Shown: positions 1 through 7,955 of the stretch, piece after piece
How the letters are laid out: each line of letters starts with the position of its first letter
Numbering within the stretch: the first letter of the stretch is position 1
Assembly: GCA_022361155.1 (NCBI GenBank)
Contig: JAKSBK010000307.1
Span: forward strand, 1-50,851
DNA: 50,851 bases
From: Pseudomonadota bacterium
Lineage (GTDB): Bacteria > Myxococcota_A > Polyangia > Polyangiales > JAKSBK01
Direction of reading: 5' to 3'
Notes under the pieces: generated by a model
Database searches by the model: none
What the model was told of the DNA's origin: nothing
What the model saw: only the letters and a program-made list of their open reading frames with translations
Translations under genes and position numbers: made by a program

Positions 1-27
1 ATGGATGAGTTGTTCTTCCGTGGGCCC
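1..27 (-). repeat. Single arm of the dispersed GGGCCC-GAAGAA inverted-repeat family
   Basis: Read on the minus strand this is GGGCCCACGGAAGAACAACT followed by CATCCAT, nearly identical to the arms at 4307-4333, 4435-4461 and 48534-48560. The window starts exactly here, so whether an element body lies to the left cannot be seen. Confidence 0.75.
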
Positions 28-338
28 TAAGGAGGCTCCGCAACGCGAGCCGCGTTACACTGTCCCTCGATGCCAGTGTCCTGGATCCCTGGTTTCGTAC
101 ACAAGTCTGCGAGCGATTGGCGTCGCTCGCGCCGGCGAATCGACGCCGGCTGCGATTCCATTCGATGCAGTGCGGCGCTATTTCAAGGAGATAGTCAACA
201 GGACGGTCGCTGGCTCGAGCGGCGTCAAGGGCCGATGAATCATGTGCGAAATCTGGGATGCAGGACACTAGCTTTGGTTGGACCGCCGCCGCTGTGCTTC
301 ACTTGCGCGCGCCGAACGGCACGCTTGCAGGCGCGCGC
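1..338. other. Intergenic lead-in without a gene
   Basis: No coding region can be supported here. The first 27 bases are one arm of the dispersed inverted-repeat family, followed by TAAGGAGG, which would be a good ribosome-binding sequence but has no convincing reading frame behind it. Short open frames exist but have no recognisable protein. The stretch ends at the nnr start. Confidence 0.6.
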
Positions 339-1877
339 ATGATCGGCCTGTGGACCCGGGATGAGGTGCGCGCCCTGGACCGGGATGCCGTGGACCGACT
401 CGGCGTTCCAAGCCTGGCTCTGATGGAGAACGCCGGCTTGGGAGCCACGCTCGCGCTGCTCGAGCACTTCTCTCGTTCGCTCGCGCGGATCGTGATCGTG
501 GGCGGAACCGGTCAGAACGGAGGCGACGCGTGGGTGGTGGCCCGGCAGCTACGCGTCCGAGGTCATCGTCCGCGGTGCGTGTTGCTGGGGGAGGCATCGA
601 CGGTACGCGGCGACGCACGGGTCAACCTGGACGCGCTCGCCAATCTGGGGATTCCGCTGACGGAGGTCGGTTCCGGCTCGGGGCTTTCAGCACTGGGCGA
701 CGCTCTGGCGGATGCGACGTTGGTGGTCGAAGGGCTGTTCGGCACGGGCCTCGATCGACCCGTGACCGGGCACTTCGCTGAAGCGATCGAGCGTATCAAC
801 TCCTGTCGGGCCGCGCGGATGGCCCTGGACCTTCCGAGCGGGGTCGACGCGGACACGGGGCGCGTGCTCGGCAGGGCCGTGCGAGCGCAGTTGACAACAA
901 CGTTTGCAGCCCACAAGCGAGGCCTGCACCAATACCCTGGAGCCGAGCTGGCCGGCAAGATCGTCCGCATCCCTATCGGTGTGCCGGCTTCCGATGAAGT
1001 GTTGGCCCGGATTGTGGAGCCTGCGGACGTGGGCGCCTGGCTGGCAAGGCGTGAACCCGATGTCCATAAGGGCAGCGCGGGTCATGTCCTGGTCGTGGCT
1101 GGATCGCCGGGCCGCACCGGTGCGGCGATGCTTGCGGGCATGGGTGCTCTGCGCTCAGGGGCGGGCCTGGTGACGCTTGCCTGTCGGCCTGCTGCGCGGC
1201 GCTCCCTGGACGGCAAGGTGGTCGAGCTCATGACCATCGAGCTTTCCGACTCACTCGAGGTAGCTGTACCGGTCGCTCTGCGCGAGGCGTCGGACAAGAG
1301 CGCCGTGGTGGTTGGACCGGGCCTTGGCCTGGAAAAGGAGGCGCGTTCGCTCGTGTTTGCGCTTGCCGAGCAGGCGCCCGTGCCGACCGTGCTCGACGCC
1401 GACGCCTTGACCCTGCTGAGCGGCGAGCTGCCGGTTCTGAAGCGTGCGCCGGCGCCTCGGGTTCTCACACCGCACCCCGGAGAGGCTGCTCGGCTGCTGG
1501 GCGTCACGAGCGGCCAGATCCAAGCCGATCGCTATGCAGCCGCTGTCCGGATCGCAACGGAGTCGGGGGCTGTCGTGATCCTGAAAGGCGCGGGCACGGT
1601 GGTGGCGGATCCCGGCGGACGGCTGCGTGTCTGTCGCCGGGGCACGCCCGCCCTTGCCACTGCGGGAAGCGGTGACGTGCTGTCCGGGGTAGTGGCAACC
1701 CTATTGGCCGGCTTGCCAGCCTTGGAGGCCGCCTCCGCGGCAGCGGTGCTGCACGCGCGGGCTGCCGAGCTTGCGGCGGTTTCCGACCGAGGCATGTTGG
1801 CCAGGGAAGTCGCTCAAGCGTTGCCGCGGGCCCTGGAGAAGGTGCGGGGCCCCGCCGACCCTGCTCGCTTATGTTAG
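339..1877 (+). CDS. nnr: Bifunctional NAD(P)H-hydrate epimerase / ADP-dependent NAD(P)HX dehydratase
   Basis: Repairs hydrated NADH and NADPH in the cytoplasm: the N-terminal epimerase half interconverts R- and S-NAD(P)HX and the C-terminal half dehydrates the S form. The 512-residue length fits the fused YjeF family. The N-terminal half shows LALMENAG and the GGTGQNGGDAWV loop. The C-terminal ribokinase-like half shows HKGSAGHVLVVAGS, the LTPHPGEAARLL motif and AGSGDVLSG near the end. I chose the ATG at 339 because the family normally begins a few residues before an ALDR-type helix; an in-frame ATG at 258 would add 27 residues with no family match. The gene stands alone and its nearest downstream neighbour is the kinase, 368 bases away. 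Function is well supported by motifs; regulation is not visible. Confidence 0.93.
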   Translation: MIGLWTRDEVRALDRDAVDRLGVPSLALMENAGLGATLALLEHFSRSLARIVIVGGTGQNGGDAWVVARQLRVRGHRPRCVLLGEASTVRGDARVNLDALANLGIPLTEVGSGSGLSALGDALADATLVVEGLFGTGLDRPVTGHFAEAIERINSCRAARMALDLPSGVDADTGRVLGRAVRAQLTTTFAAHKRGLHQYPGAELAGKIVRIPIGVPASDEVLARIVEPADVGAWLARREPDVHKGSAGHVLVVAGSPGRTGAAMLAGMGALRSGAGLVTLACRPAARRSLDGKVVELMTIELSDSLEVAVPVALREASDKSAVVVGPGLGLEKEARSLVFALAEQAPVPTVLDADALTLLSGELPVLKRAPAPRVLTPHPGEAARLLGVTSGQIQADRYAAAVRIATESGAVVILKGAGTVVADPGGRLRVCRRGTPALATAGSGDVLSGVVATLLAGLPALEAASAAAVLHARAAELAAVSDRGMLAREVAQALPRALEKVRGPADPARLC

Positions 1878-2245
1878 AACGACGTTGCACGAGGCCGAAT
1901 GAGGTTAGACCAGTTTCTCTGATTGGGTGTACAATTGACTGGCGTAGGGCTGGTGTGAGAGAGTATGCTACACATACAACACGCAACATGGAGCCTGGCG
2001 AGCCAGATCGCAGCGCTGTGTGCGGAGTTGAACGATCCGCGGCTGGGGGGCGGCCCATGTCGGGTTGTGGTTCGTGGGGACAGGGATGGCTATACTGATC
2101 TACCGGTGCACGGTGCTCGACAAGGGTCCGGGTATGGCCTGCACGCGAGCTGCGAGGGCGTACAGGTGATGCTCGCAGCGCGTTGGTGTCGCATGGCGCT
2201 TGGGAGCACGCGTTCGGGGCGACTGAGAGGTGGAGGGCAGGGACC
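1878..2245. other. Intergenic region before the kinase
   Basis: This 368-base stretch contains no recognisable gene. Short open frames cross it on both strands but lack family resemblance. A TTGACT at about 1934 and a TATGCT about 23 bases downstream are too far apart to call a sigma-70 promoter. The Shine-Dalgarno-like GGAGGG for the kinase lies at its right end. Confidence 0.5.
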
Positions 2246-4306
2246 ATGAGTGGGACCAGAGCTGCAGCATCGGGCGGCGATCCGCTGACCGGTCGGGTCA
2301 TCGCCGCAAAGTACGAGCTGGGTGAAGTGCTCGGCACGGGATCGATGGGCAAGGTCTATCGTGCGACCCACACAGGTTTGGGGCGCACCGTGGCCGTCAA
2401 GATACTGCACGGCTCGTACCAGAACGAAGCTCGGATGGTGGCTCGTTTTCACCGCGAAGCACAGGCGGCGAGCCTGATTCATCATCCGAACGTTGTAGAG
2501 ATAATCGACTTCGGCCAGGAGCAAGACGGCACCCTCTATATCGTCATGGAGTTCTTGGAGGGCACGAATCTCCGTCTCTTGATCGAGGAACAGGGGTTGA
2601 CGCAAAGCCGGGCCACCTACCTCATGGCGCAGATTCTGTCGGCGGTCGCGGCTGCGCACGCCAAGGGGATCGTCCACCGCGATCTGAAGCCTGAGAACGT
2701 CGTCGTGGTCTCCAAAGAGGGCGACGACGGCCAGCAACTCGAAGTCGTGAAGATCCTCGACTTCGGCATCGCCAAGATCAAGTCCCGCGGCGCGGCCGGG
2801 GGCGTGATGGCCCAGACCGTGGAGATGGCCACCGGCACACCGGAGTTCATGTCACCGGAGCAGTGCAGCGGCAAACCGCTCGACGAACGCAGCGACGTGT
2901 ACTCCTGCGGCTGCCTGCTGTACGTGCTGCTCACCGGGAGAGTGCCGTTTACCTCGGAGAGCGCTGTCGGGACCGTGCTCAAGCAGGTCAACGAGGCGCC
3001 GATCCCGCCCTCGCAGTGCAACCCCAAACTGTCCTCGCATTTTGATGCCATCGTGTTAAGGGCGCTGGAGAAGAAGCCCGACGATCGCTATCAAGAGATA
3101 CGTCAGATGCGCGGGGACCTGCTGCAGCTGGCCGACCGTCTCCAGCTGGGTCCCATTCCTCACAGCGGTCCCTTACCCACGCTTCGGTCTTCGGACACCG
3201 AAGGCGACGCGTCGGGTGTGGTGAGCTCCGAGAGGGATACACGTCCAGATGGCCGAAAGAAGGGGGGTTCGCGGCCCTTGGACGTGCCCAGTGCCAAGAG
3301 CCGATCCGGCAGCCGGATCATGCTACTCGCCGGCGCGATGTTCTTGTCGGCCGCCGGGGTGGGCATTTACGGCTTGGTCAAGAAGACGCGCTCCGCAGCT
3401 CTGGTCGCCCCCGGCGAAGTCGTCGCCGTAGCGTCCACTCCCGCTGCCATGAACGAAGTACCCGAAAGGTTCCCCCCTCCGGTCGAGCGCGAGATTGCAG
3501 TCGAACAGCGCCCCATCGCTCCGCCGGACGACGTCGTTCCGCCGGATGGCATCGCTCCCCCGATCTCCCCCAACGAGCTCGAGGATATGGTTGCGATACC
3601 CCCGGCGCCACTGCGCACGAAAGGCGAGGAGGCTCCTGCCTTCCGGCCGGCTCCCAAGGCCAAACCGCCGAAGCGGGGTTGGACACCAAAACGCCCAGCA
3701 ATCAAGAAGCAGAAGAAGAAGCGATCGGCTCGAACCGCGTCGCGCCGCCCAACCGCGAAGGCCAAGAAGGTGGAAGCGTCCCCGGCCGTTGCGACGCAAA
3801 GACAAGACACGCGGAAAACGTCACCGCAAGCCCTGGTAGCGGTCCCAGCGCCGCCACCCTCAGCGGCGCCGTCCGGAGCGACTCCGCAGCCTCCGCCAGC
3901 CGGTCAAGCCATGCCGCCTGCCGCGGCACCATCGCAGCCTCCCCCGGCGCCTCGCCCGGCAGCTCCTCCGGTCCTTGATGCAACGACGCAAATAGCTCGG
4001 TGGCAAGTCCAAGGGCCCTTGCCCTCGTCGGTGCTCCGGCGGGCGGTCCAGCGGCTTGAGGGCGATATCGATCGCTGCTACACTTCGGCGGCCCGGCGGG
4101 TCGGGAAGGATGGCTTTGGTGAGGTGCGGGTTGCGTTTCGGATAACCACGACCGGGCGCGCTTCCGCGGTCGAGACTTCCGGCGGTGGCTTGCCGGGTCT
4201 GGATCGCTGCGTGCGGGGAGTGATCGCTCGCGTGGTGTCGCGGCGCAAGCCGGATCTGGGAGAAGCCAGGGCAGCCTTCGTGGTTCAGTTCCGCAAGCCA
4301 CGCTAA
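2246..4306 (+). CDS. Membrane-anchored Ser/Thr protein kinase with AgmX/PglI-type C-terminal domain
   Basis: A eukaryotic-type (PknB-like) kinase of 686 residues. The kinase domain spans about residues 23-300, with the glycine loop GTGSMG (30-35), catalytic lysine VAVK (K52), HRDLKPEN (catalytic D146), DFG (D172) and a GTPEFMSPEQ activation segment, so it should be active. A transmembrane helix follows near residues 355-378, then a linker very rich in Pro, Ala, Lys and Arg. The last about 95 residues (from RWQVQGPL, with paired Cys in DIDRCYTSA and LDRCVRG) resemble the AgmX/PglI C-terminal domain of myxobacterial envelope proteins. I infer a cytoplasmic kinase coupled to a periplasmic sensor or partner-binding tail. 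The start at 2246 is favoured by GGAGGG about 10 bases upstream. The TAA stop is immediately followed by the repeat arm at 4307. Confidence 0.9.
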   Translation: MSGTRAAASGGDPLTGRVIAAKYELGEVLGTGSMGKVYRATHTGLGRTVAVKILHGSYQNEARMVARFHREAQAASLIHHPNVVEIIDFGQEQDGTLYIVMEFLEGTNLRLLIEEQGLTQSRATYLMAQILSAVAAAHAKGIVHRDLKPENVVVVSKEGDDGQQLEVVKILDFGIAKIKSRGAAGGVMAQTVEMATGTPEFMSPEQCSGKPLDERSDVYSCGCLLYVLLTGRVPFTSESAVGTVLKQVNEAPIPPSQCNPKLSSHFDAIVLRALEKKPDDRYQEIRQMRGDLLQLADRLQLGPIPHSGPLPTLRSSDTEGDASGVVSSERDTRPDGRKKGGSRPLDVPSAKSRSGSRIMLLAGAMFLSAAGVGIYGLVKKTRSAALVAPGEVVAVASTPAAMNEVPERFPPPVEREIAVEQRPIAPPDDVVPPDGIAPPISPNELEDMVAIPPAPLRTKGEEAPAFRPAPKAKPPKRGWTPKRPAIKKQKKKRSARTASRRPTAKAKKVEASPAVATQRQDTRKTSPQALVAVPAPPPSAAPSGATPQPPPAGQAMPPAAAPSQPPPAPRPAAPPVLDATTQIARWQVQGPLPSSVLRRAVQRLEGDIDRCYTSAARRVGKDGFGEVRVAFRITTTGRASAVETSGGGLPGLDRCVRGVIARVVSRRKPDLGEARAAFVVQFRKPR

Positions 4307-4470
4307 GGGCCCACGGAAGAATAGCTCGTCTGTATCGCCGAGGGCCGGGCGCCGTTGGCAAGGCGCAACGACGAGGGGTATTGGGGATATTTCGAGGAGG
4401 CGCAACCTAGCCAGCGGTGGTCGGAACCGGTGAGATGGATGAGTTATTCTTCTGCGGGCCCTAAGGGCCC
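4307..4470 (+). repeat. Full copy of a dispersed inverted-repeat element (MITE-like)
   Basis: The left arm (4307-4333) and right arm (4435-4461) are imperfect inverted copies: GGGCCCACGGAAGAATAGCT versus, on the minus strand, GGGCCCGCAGAAGAATAACT. Between them lies a body, of which 4314-4415 aligns to 38227-38329 with about 8 mismatches in about 100 bases by eye. The right end repeats GGGCCCTAAGGGCCC. No transposase is present. It could be a non-autonomous mobile element or an extended intergenic palindromic repeat. Confidence 0.7.
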
Positions 4471-4648
4471 ACTCGACAACAACTCGGTGTCGGCGCTGTT
4501 TTCGAGGGCTTTTCTTGATCGACGTGAGCCGCGAGCGCGTCGCCCTGCACGGCCGCGGCCGATCGAGTTATGCTTGGCTGGGCCCAAGGGCGGTCGGAGC
4601 CGGCGAAACGGGAAAGCCATTCTTGAACGGGCCCTAAGGAGAGCAAGC
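4307..4648. other. Intergenic region holding the repeat element and the leader of the exported-protein operon
   Basis: About half of this stretch is the repeat element. The remainder (4471-4648) has no gene that I can support. It ends with GGGCCCTAAGGAG (4629-4641), which supplies the ribosome-binding site for the gene at 4649 and echoes the outer edge of the repeat arms (compare GGGCCCTAAGGAGG at 22-35). Confidence 0.5.
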
Positions 4649-5734
4649 ATGCAACTTCCACCTTCCGCCCGCATTCTGGTGATTGCGAGCGCTTTCGGCA
4701 CACTTGCCTGCCTGGGTCCCCGCGCCTCGGACGACGTCGTCGATAGCCCCGAGTGGCTACCGTTCGATGTGCCTGTTCCCGAGTGCACGTCCAATCCACG
4801 TTTGATGCAACAAATCGACAAGTTCGATGGTATCGACTCGCTCTACATTCCCAGACAGAAGGCCTACGCGGGAGGCCAGGAGGTCATGTTTTGGGATTTC
4901 GGCGTGGCGCCCCGTTTTGCCGTACCGGTGTGGCTTTTTAGGCGCTGCGGATTGGACGGCAAGCCTCTGATGGGCGATGAAGGGCAGCTGCCGCTGCGCG
5001 AGCCGATCGACAATCAAAACCCGGCAGCTCCTGTGTTCATGACGCACCCCAACCTGATCGATGTGGTTCCGGGCGACTCGTCGTACAGCCCGTTCTGGTC
5101 GATGTCGGCTGTGTGCATTAACGAAGCCGACTACGAATTCCGTGGCCGACCTATCCTGGCGAGTTTCCAGGCCATCAGTCATGCGGTGCAGGTTGGCATG
5201 GCTGCCGAGCCGATGGACATGGGGATGTGGGCAAACTGCCCGGTTGTATCGCCGCTTGCCCGGCTCGATGTGGGCTTGGGCGCGCCCCCGGTGCCGCCCC
5301 ACGGGGGATTCTACAAAGGCCACAAGGTCTATTACTACCACCTCGGGCGCATGGATCCGGATCCGTGCAACCCGATGGGGCCGCCTTCGGGTGTGTACAA
5401 GCTCGACACCGCAGGGCTCGTTGCGACTGGGCTCGTGTACATGTTCGAACGTGAGACAGGCGGGCCGTCGTGTCCGCGTGTGTTTCAGTTTCCCCGGCGA
5501 TTGCCGCCGCAGATGGGAGGTTGCAAGGTGCCGGAGTACAGTCCGCTCTGGCGTGAGGTGCGCGTGACCTTGATTGACTCAGCGCAGTGTTTCATGTCAG
5601 AAGCAGAGATGTTCAATAGGGCACCAGGCGGTGAGCTCGTTTACACGCAGCGAGGCAGCGCAGCGATAGTTAGGCACGAAGTCACCGACAACTACGTGAA
5701 TAACGCGATCCAATGGGAAGCGGGACTGGAGTGA
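4649..5734 (+). CDS. Predicted exported lipoprotein, possibly DUF7482-like
   Basis: A 361-residue protein whose N-terminus (MQLPPSARILVIASAFGTLAC) looks like a signal peptide ending at a Cys21. The lipobox GTLAC is not ideal, so plain secretion is also possible. The mature part is not an enzyme I can name. It contains two stretches of the form PGDSSYSPFW and PEYSPLW followed by hydrophobic strands, plus GGFYKGHKVYYY; I recall a similar pattern in the uncharacterised DUF7482 family, but this is unverified. Cysteines are few and there is no heme motif. The ATG at 4649 has AAGGAGAG five bases upstream. Its stop overlaps the next gene's GTG start, so it leads the operon with two cytochrome-like proteins and an outer-membrane barrel. 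Confidence 0.75.
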   Translation: MQLPPSARILVIASAFGTLACLGPRASDDVVDSPEWLPFDVPVPECTSNPRLMQQIDKFDGIDSLYIPRQKAYAGGQEVMFWDFGVAPRFAVPVWLFRRCGLDGKPLMGDEGQLPLREPIDNQNPAAPVFMTHPNLIDVVPGDSSYSPFWSMSAVCINEADYEFRGRPILASFQAISHAVQVGMAAEPMDMGMWANCPVVSPLARLDVGLGAPPVPPHGGFYKGHKVYYYHLGRMDPDPCNPMGPPSGVYKLDTAGLVATGLVYMFERETGGPSCPRVFQFPRRLPPQMGGCKVPEYSPLWREVRVTLIDSAQCFMSEAEMFNRAPGGELVYTQRGSAAIVRHEVTDNYVNNAIQWEAGLE

Positions 5735-6201
5735 GAACGACCGCGTGGTTGGCATGCCTCTGCTGCGTGGTGTCCGGTGGGTGTCTGGCGGAACACCTCG
5801 CCGAGCCCGAAGTGGGAGCTGTCAGCCCATATCGATGCAGTCCAATCGGTGACAGCGATCCCGACCGGGATGTGTCGTTCTCGAATCAGATCCTCCCGCT
5901 CTTTCTGCGGCCGCCGCCAGCGCCGGGGTGCGGCTGTCATCTGCCGACTTCCCCTAACCCGGTAGGGCTCATGTCGACCGGATTGGATCTGTCAACGTTC
6001 AGTACGCTGATGGCGGGCGGGACAGGCGCGGCGATTCCGATCGTGGCTCCCGGAAAGCCCTGCGAGAGCCTGCTCGTGCAGAAGGTCGGTGAATCGCCAC
6101 CGTTCGGAACCAGAATGCCTCGCACGGGCCCCCCCTTTCTCTCGGATAGCGAAATCCAGCTCATCAAGGACTGGATCGCTGAGGGAGCCCTTGAGAACTG
6201 A
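5731..6201 (+). CDS. Exported cytochrome-c-like lipoprotein with atypical CXCH motif
   Basis: A 156-residue protein starting at GTG 5731, which overlaps the previous stop as GTGA. The N-terminus is a hydrophobic signal ending in VVSGGC, a probable but non-ideal lipobox. The mature protein resembles the short cytochrome-like domains common in Planctomycetes and Myxococcota: a Cys-His motif (GCGCHLPTS), an APGKPCESLL stretch, MPRTGPPFLSDSEI and an ending LIKDWIAEGA. The Cys-His site is CGCH, not the canonical CXXCH, so covalent heme c attachment is doubtful. The gene overlaps the next one by 11 bases. I infer a role in the same envelope complex as its neighbours. Confidence 0.75.
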   Translation: MRTTAWLACLCCVVSGGCLAEHLAEPEVGAVSPYRCSPIGDSDPDRDVSFSNQILPLFLRPPPAPGCGCHLPTSPNPVGLMSTGLDLSTFSTLMAGGTGAAIPIVAPGKPCESLLVQKVGESPPFGTRMPRTGPPFLSDSEIQLIKDWIAEGALEN

Positions 6202-6736
6202 TCGACCGGCGCCTCTCCTGACCCGACGCCTTGCAAGTGTCGCGTTGGCCGCGACACTTGCCGCCGGCTGTGGCGGAATGCAGCGCACGGGAGGCGTCGA
6301 CTCGAGGATCGACCTGGAGAAACTGCCATCCGAGGTCCGGACGGCGTACCACGTTTTCGCTTCCCACTGCAGCCGCTGTCACACTATCGCGCGTCCACTG
6401 AACGCTTACGTTCGGCGAGTCGAGCACTGGAACAGGTACGTCCATCGCATGATGCGTCAACCCGGTAGTGGCATCAACCCGCGCGAAGCCAAGGTGATCC
6501 TCACGTTCCTGCACTACTACACCCTGGAGATCAAGGGGCTGAAACCCCTTCAGGATGAGCCGCAGGCGTCTTCGGAGCCGACGGGGGCGGACCTCATCGC
6601 CCCGAACCCGGGGGTCCGGCCGGTGCCTGCCGCCGCGCAGCCGTCCGAGCAAGCCCCTTCCGAGCAGCACGCACCGAACCCGCGGCAACAAGCTCAACCG
6701 CCTCACCAACCCCTCGATCCATCCCAGCAGCCCTAG
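6191..6736 (+). CDS. Exported lipoprotein with one canonical heme c motif
   Basis: A 181-residue protein read from TTG 6191, in frame and 11 bases inside the previous gene, with GAGGGAG just upstream. The next in-frame ATG upstream (6089) lies deep in the previous gene and would bury the signal peptide. The N-terminus gives TRRLASVALAATLAAGC, a likely lipoprotein signal. The mature part carries HCSRCHT, a canonical CXXCH, in a small helical domain of about 90 residues (RRVEHWNRYVHRMMRQPGSG is typical of small c-type domains). The C-terminal third is Pro-, Gln- and Ala-rich and probably disordered. It likely carries a single heme in the periplasm or at the outer membrane, acting with the barrel protein encoded 12 bases downstream. 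Confidence 0.78.
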   Translation: MRTDRPAPLLTRRLASVALAATLAAGCGGMQRTGGVDSRIDLEKLPSEVRTAYHVFASHCSRCHTIARPLNAYVRRVEHWNRYVHRMMRQPGSGINPREAKVILTFLHYYTLEIKGLKPLQDEPQASSEPTGADLIAPNPGVRPVPAAAQPSEQAPSEQHAPNPRQQAQPPHQPLDPSQQP

Positions 6737-6748
6737 AGGAAGGCTAGC

Positions 6749-7939
6749 ATGTCACCAGGCCAACGAGACCGTATCAAGCCGCTTCTGCTGATCGGCGCGG
6801 GCTTGGCCACCGCGTTCGTCGCCGGGAGCCTGCAACCACCCGGAGCAAGCAGCCAGGACCGTAACCTCGCCGGCTCGGCCCAGGGGAGTTACGTGTTTGT
6901 TCCCACCAACTCGAATGCTCGTAAACAGACTTTCGACGGTTTCATCACGGAGGTGACGATCAAATTGGCCGTGGACTTCACGGAGCGTGTGTCAGCGCAG
7001 GTCAAGCTCTGCTACGGGTGTCACGGTGTCGAATTCGACATGGCGTTCATGGATTTTTGGGCGGCCGACGAGATCAACTTTCGTGTGGGCCGTTTCAACC
7101 CTGCCTTTGGTGATTTCCCCCTGCGCCACGACCCAGCGAACCATCGCACGATCAATAAGCCCCTGCCGTACGACATGGGGCGGATGCTGCGCTTGCGTGA
7201 GTACAACATGAGCGTGATGCCCTCGCCGTATGTCGACAACGGAGTCGAGGTCAATGGAACGCACTGGTTTGGTGAGTCGCTGCAGGTGGACTATGCCATG
7301 TACGTTGTCAGCGGCTTCAAAGGGAGCAGGGACGGTTCCGGACTCGACTATATCCAGTCGCGTTCGGGTTCGTTCTACTACGTCGACAACAACTCGAGGC
7401 CAGCCCTTGGTGGGCGCCTCGCGCTGACGTTGGATCTTGGATCCGCCGCCACGGTTACACTGGGCGGCTCGGCCATGCATGGAACCTACGATCCGGACAA
7501 TCGTCTCGGATACACACTTGCCGGAGCGGATTTCTACGCGCGGCTGGGCAAAGTCGATCTTCGAGCGGAGTACCTGCGCAGGCGCACCGAGGTCCGAGTT
7601 GGTACCGATCCGTTCAACCGTTTCGCCTATCTTCCGGTCAAGAAGAACGGGGGGGACTTCTGGTCGAGCTACTTCCTCAAGGATGGGTTTTATGCCCAGG
7701 CCAACATGGAGGTGACTCCCCGACTGGAGCTCGTGGCTCGTTTCGACGGAATCCGGCGCCTTGGCAACGTGCTTGCCACCAGCCCGCTGCGCAAGGACTC
7801 GCTGGTGTTGCGCTACACGCCCGCGGTGAACGTGGTCTTCGACCACACGCTCCGACTGAAGCTGCAGGGAGAGTTCTACGATTTCAGCGATTTCAAGGAC
7901 GAAATCGCTGTCAGTGCAGCACTGGTGTCCGTGTTCTAG
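6749..7939 (+). CDS. Outer-membrane beta-barrel (porin-like) carrying a CXXCH motif
   Basis: A 396-residue protein starting at ATG 6749, preceded by AGAGGAAGG. A signal peptide (LLLIGAGLATAFVAGS) is followed by alternating hydrophobic strands and aromatic girdle residues, and the protein ends in Phe (LVSVF), the usual mark of barrel proteins handled by BamA. RVGRFNPAFG near residue 115 resembles phosphate-selective-porin-like barrels. Unusually, CYGCHG, a canonical heme c attachment site, lies near residue 90 between two predicted strands. It closes the operon of exported cytochrome-like proteins. I infer a heme-bearing or heme-contacting barrel; a simple porin with a fortuitous motif is the alternative. 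Confidence 0.75.
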   Translation: MSPGQRDRIKPLLLIGAGLATAFVAGSLQPPGASSQDRNLAGSAQGSYVFVPTNSNARKQTFDGFITEVTIKLAVDFTERVSAQVKLCYGCHGVEFDMAFMDFWAADEINFRVGRFNPAFGDFPLRHDPANHRTINKPLPYDMGRMLRLREYNMSVMPSPYVDNGVEVNGTHWFGESLQVDYAMYVVSGFKGSRDGSGLDYIQSRSGSFYYVDNNSRPALGGRLALTLDLGSAATVTLGGSAMHGTYDPDNRLGYTLAGADFYARLGKVDLRAEYLRRRTEVRVGTDPFNRFAYLPVKKNGGDFWSSYFLKDGFYAQANMEVTPRLELVARFDGIRRLGNVLATSPLRKDSLVLRYTPAVNVVFDHTLRLKLQGEFYDFSDFKDEIAVSAALVSVF

Positions 7940-7955
7940 TACTAGAACTGGACTA

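Noticed and set aside
258-338. Upstream ATG giving a longer nnr product
   Set aside because: The extra 27 residues have no family resemblance, and the ATG at 339 gives the normal N-terminus.
1878-2245. Short open frames between nnr and the kinase
   Set aside because: They have no signal, domain or ribosome-binding support; the region is best left as intergenic.
5930-5950. CGCH in the 5731 protein as a normal heme c site
   Set aside because: Heme c attachment needs CXXCH; here only one residue separates the cysteines.
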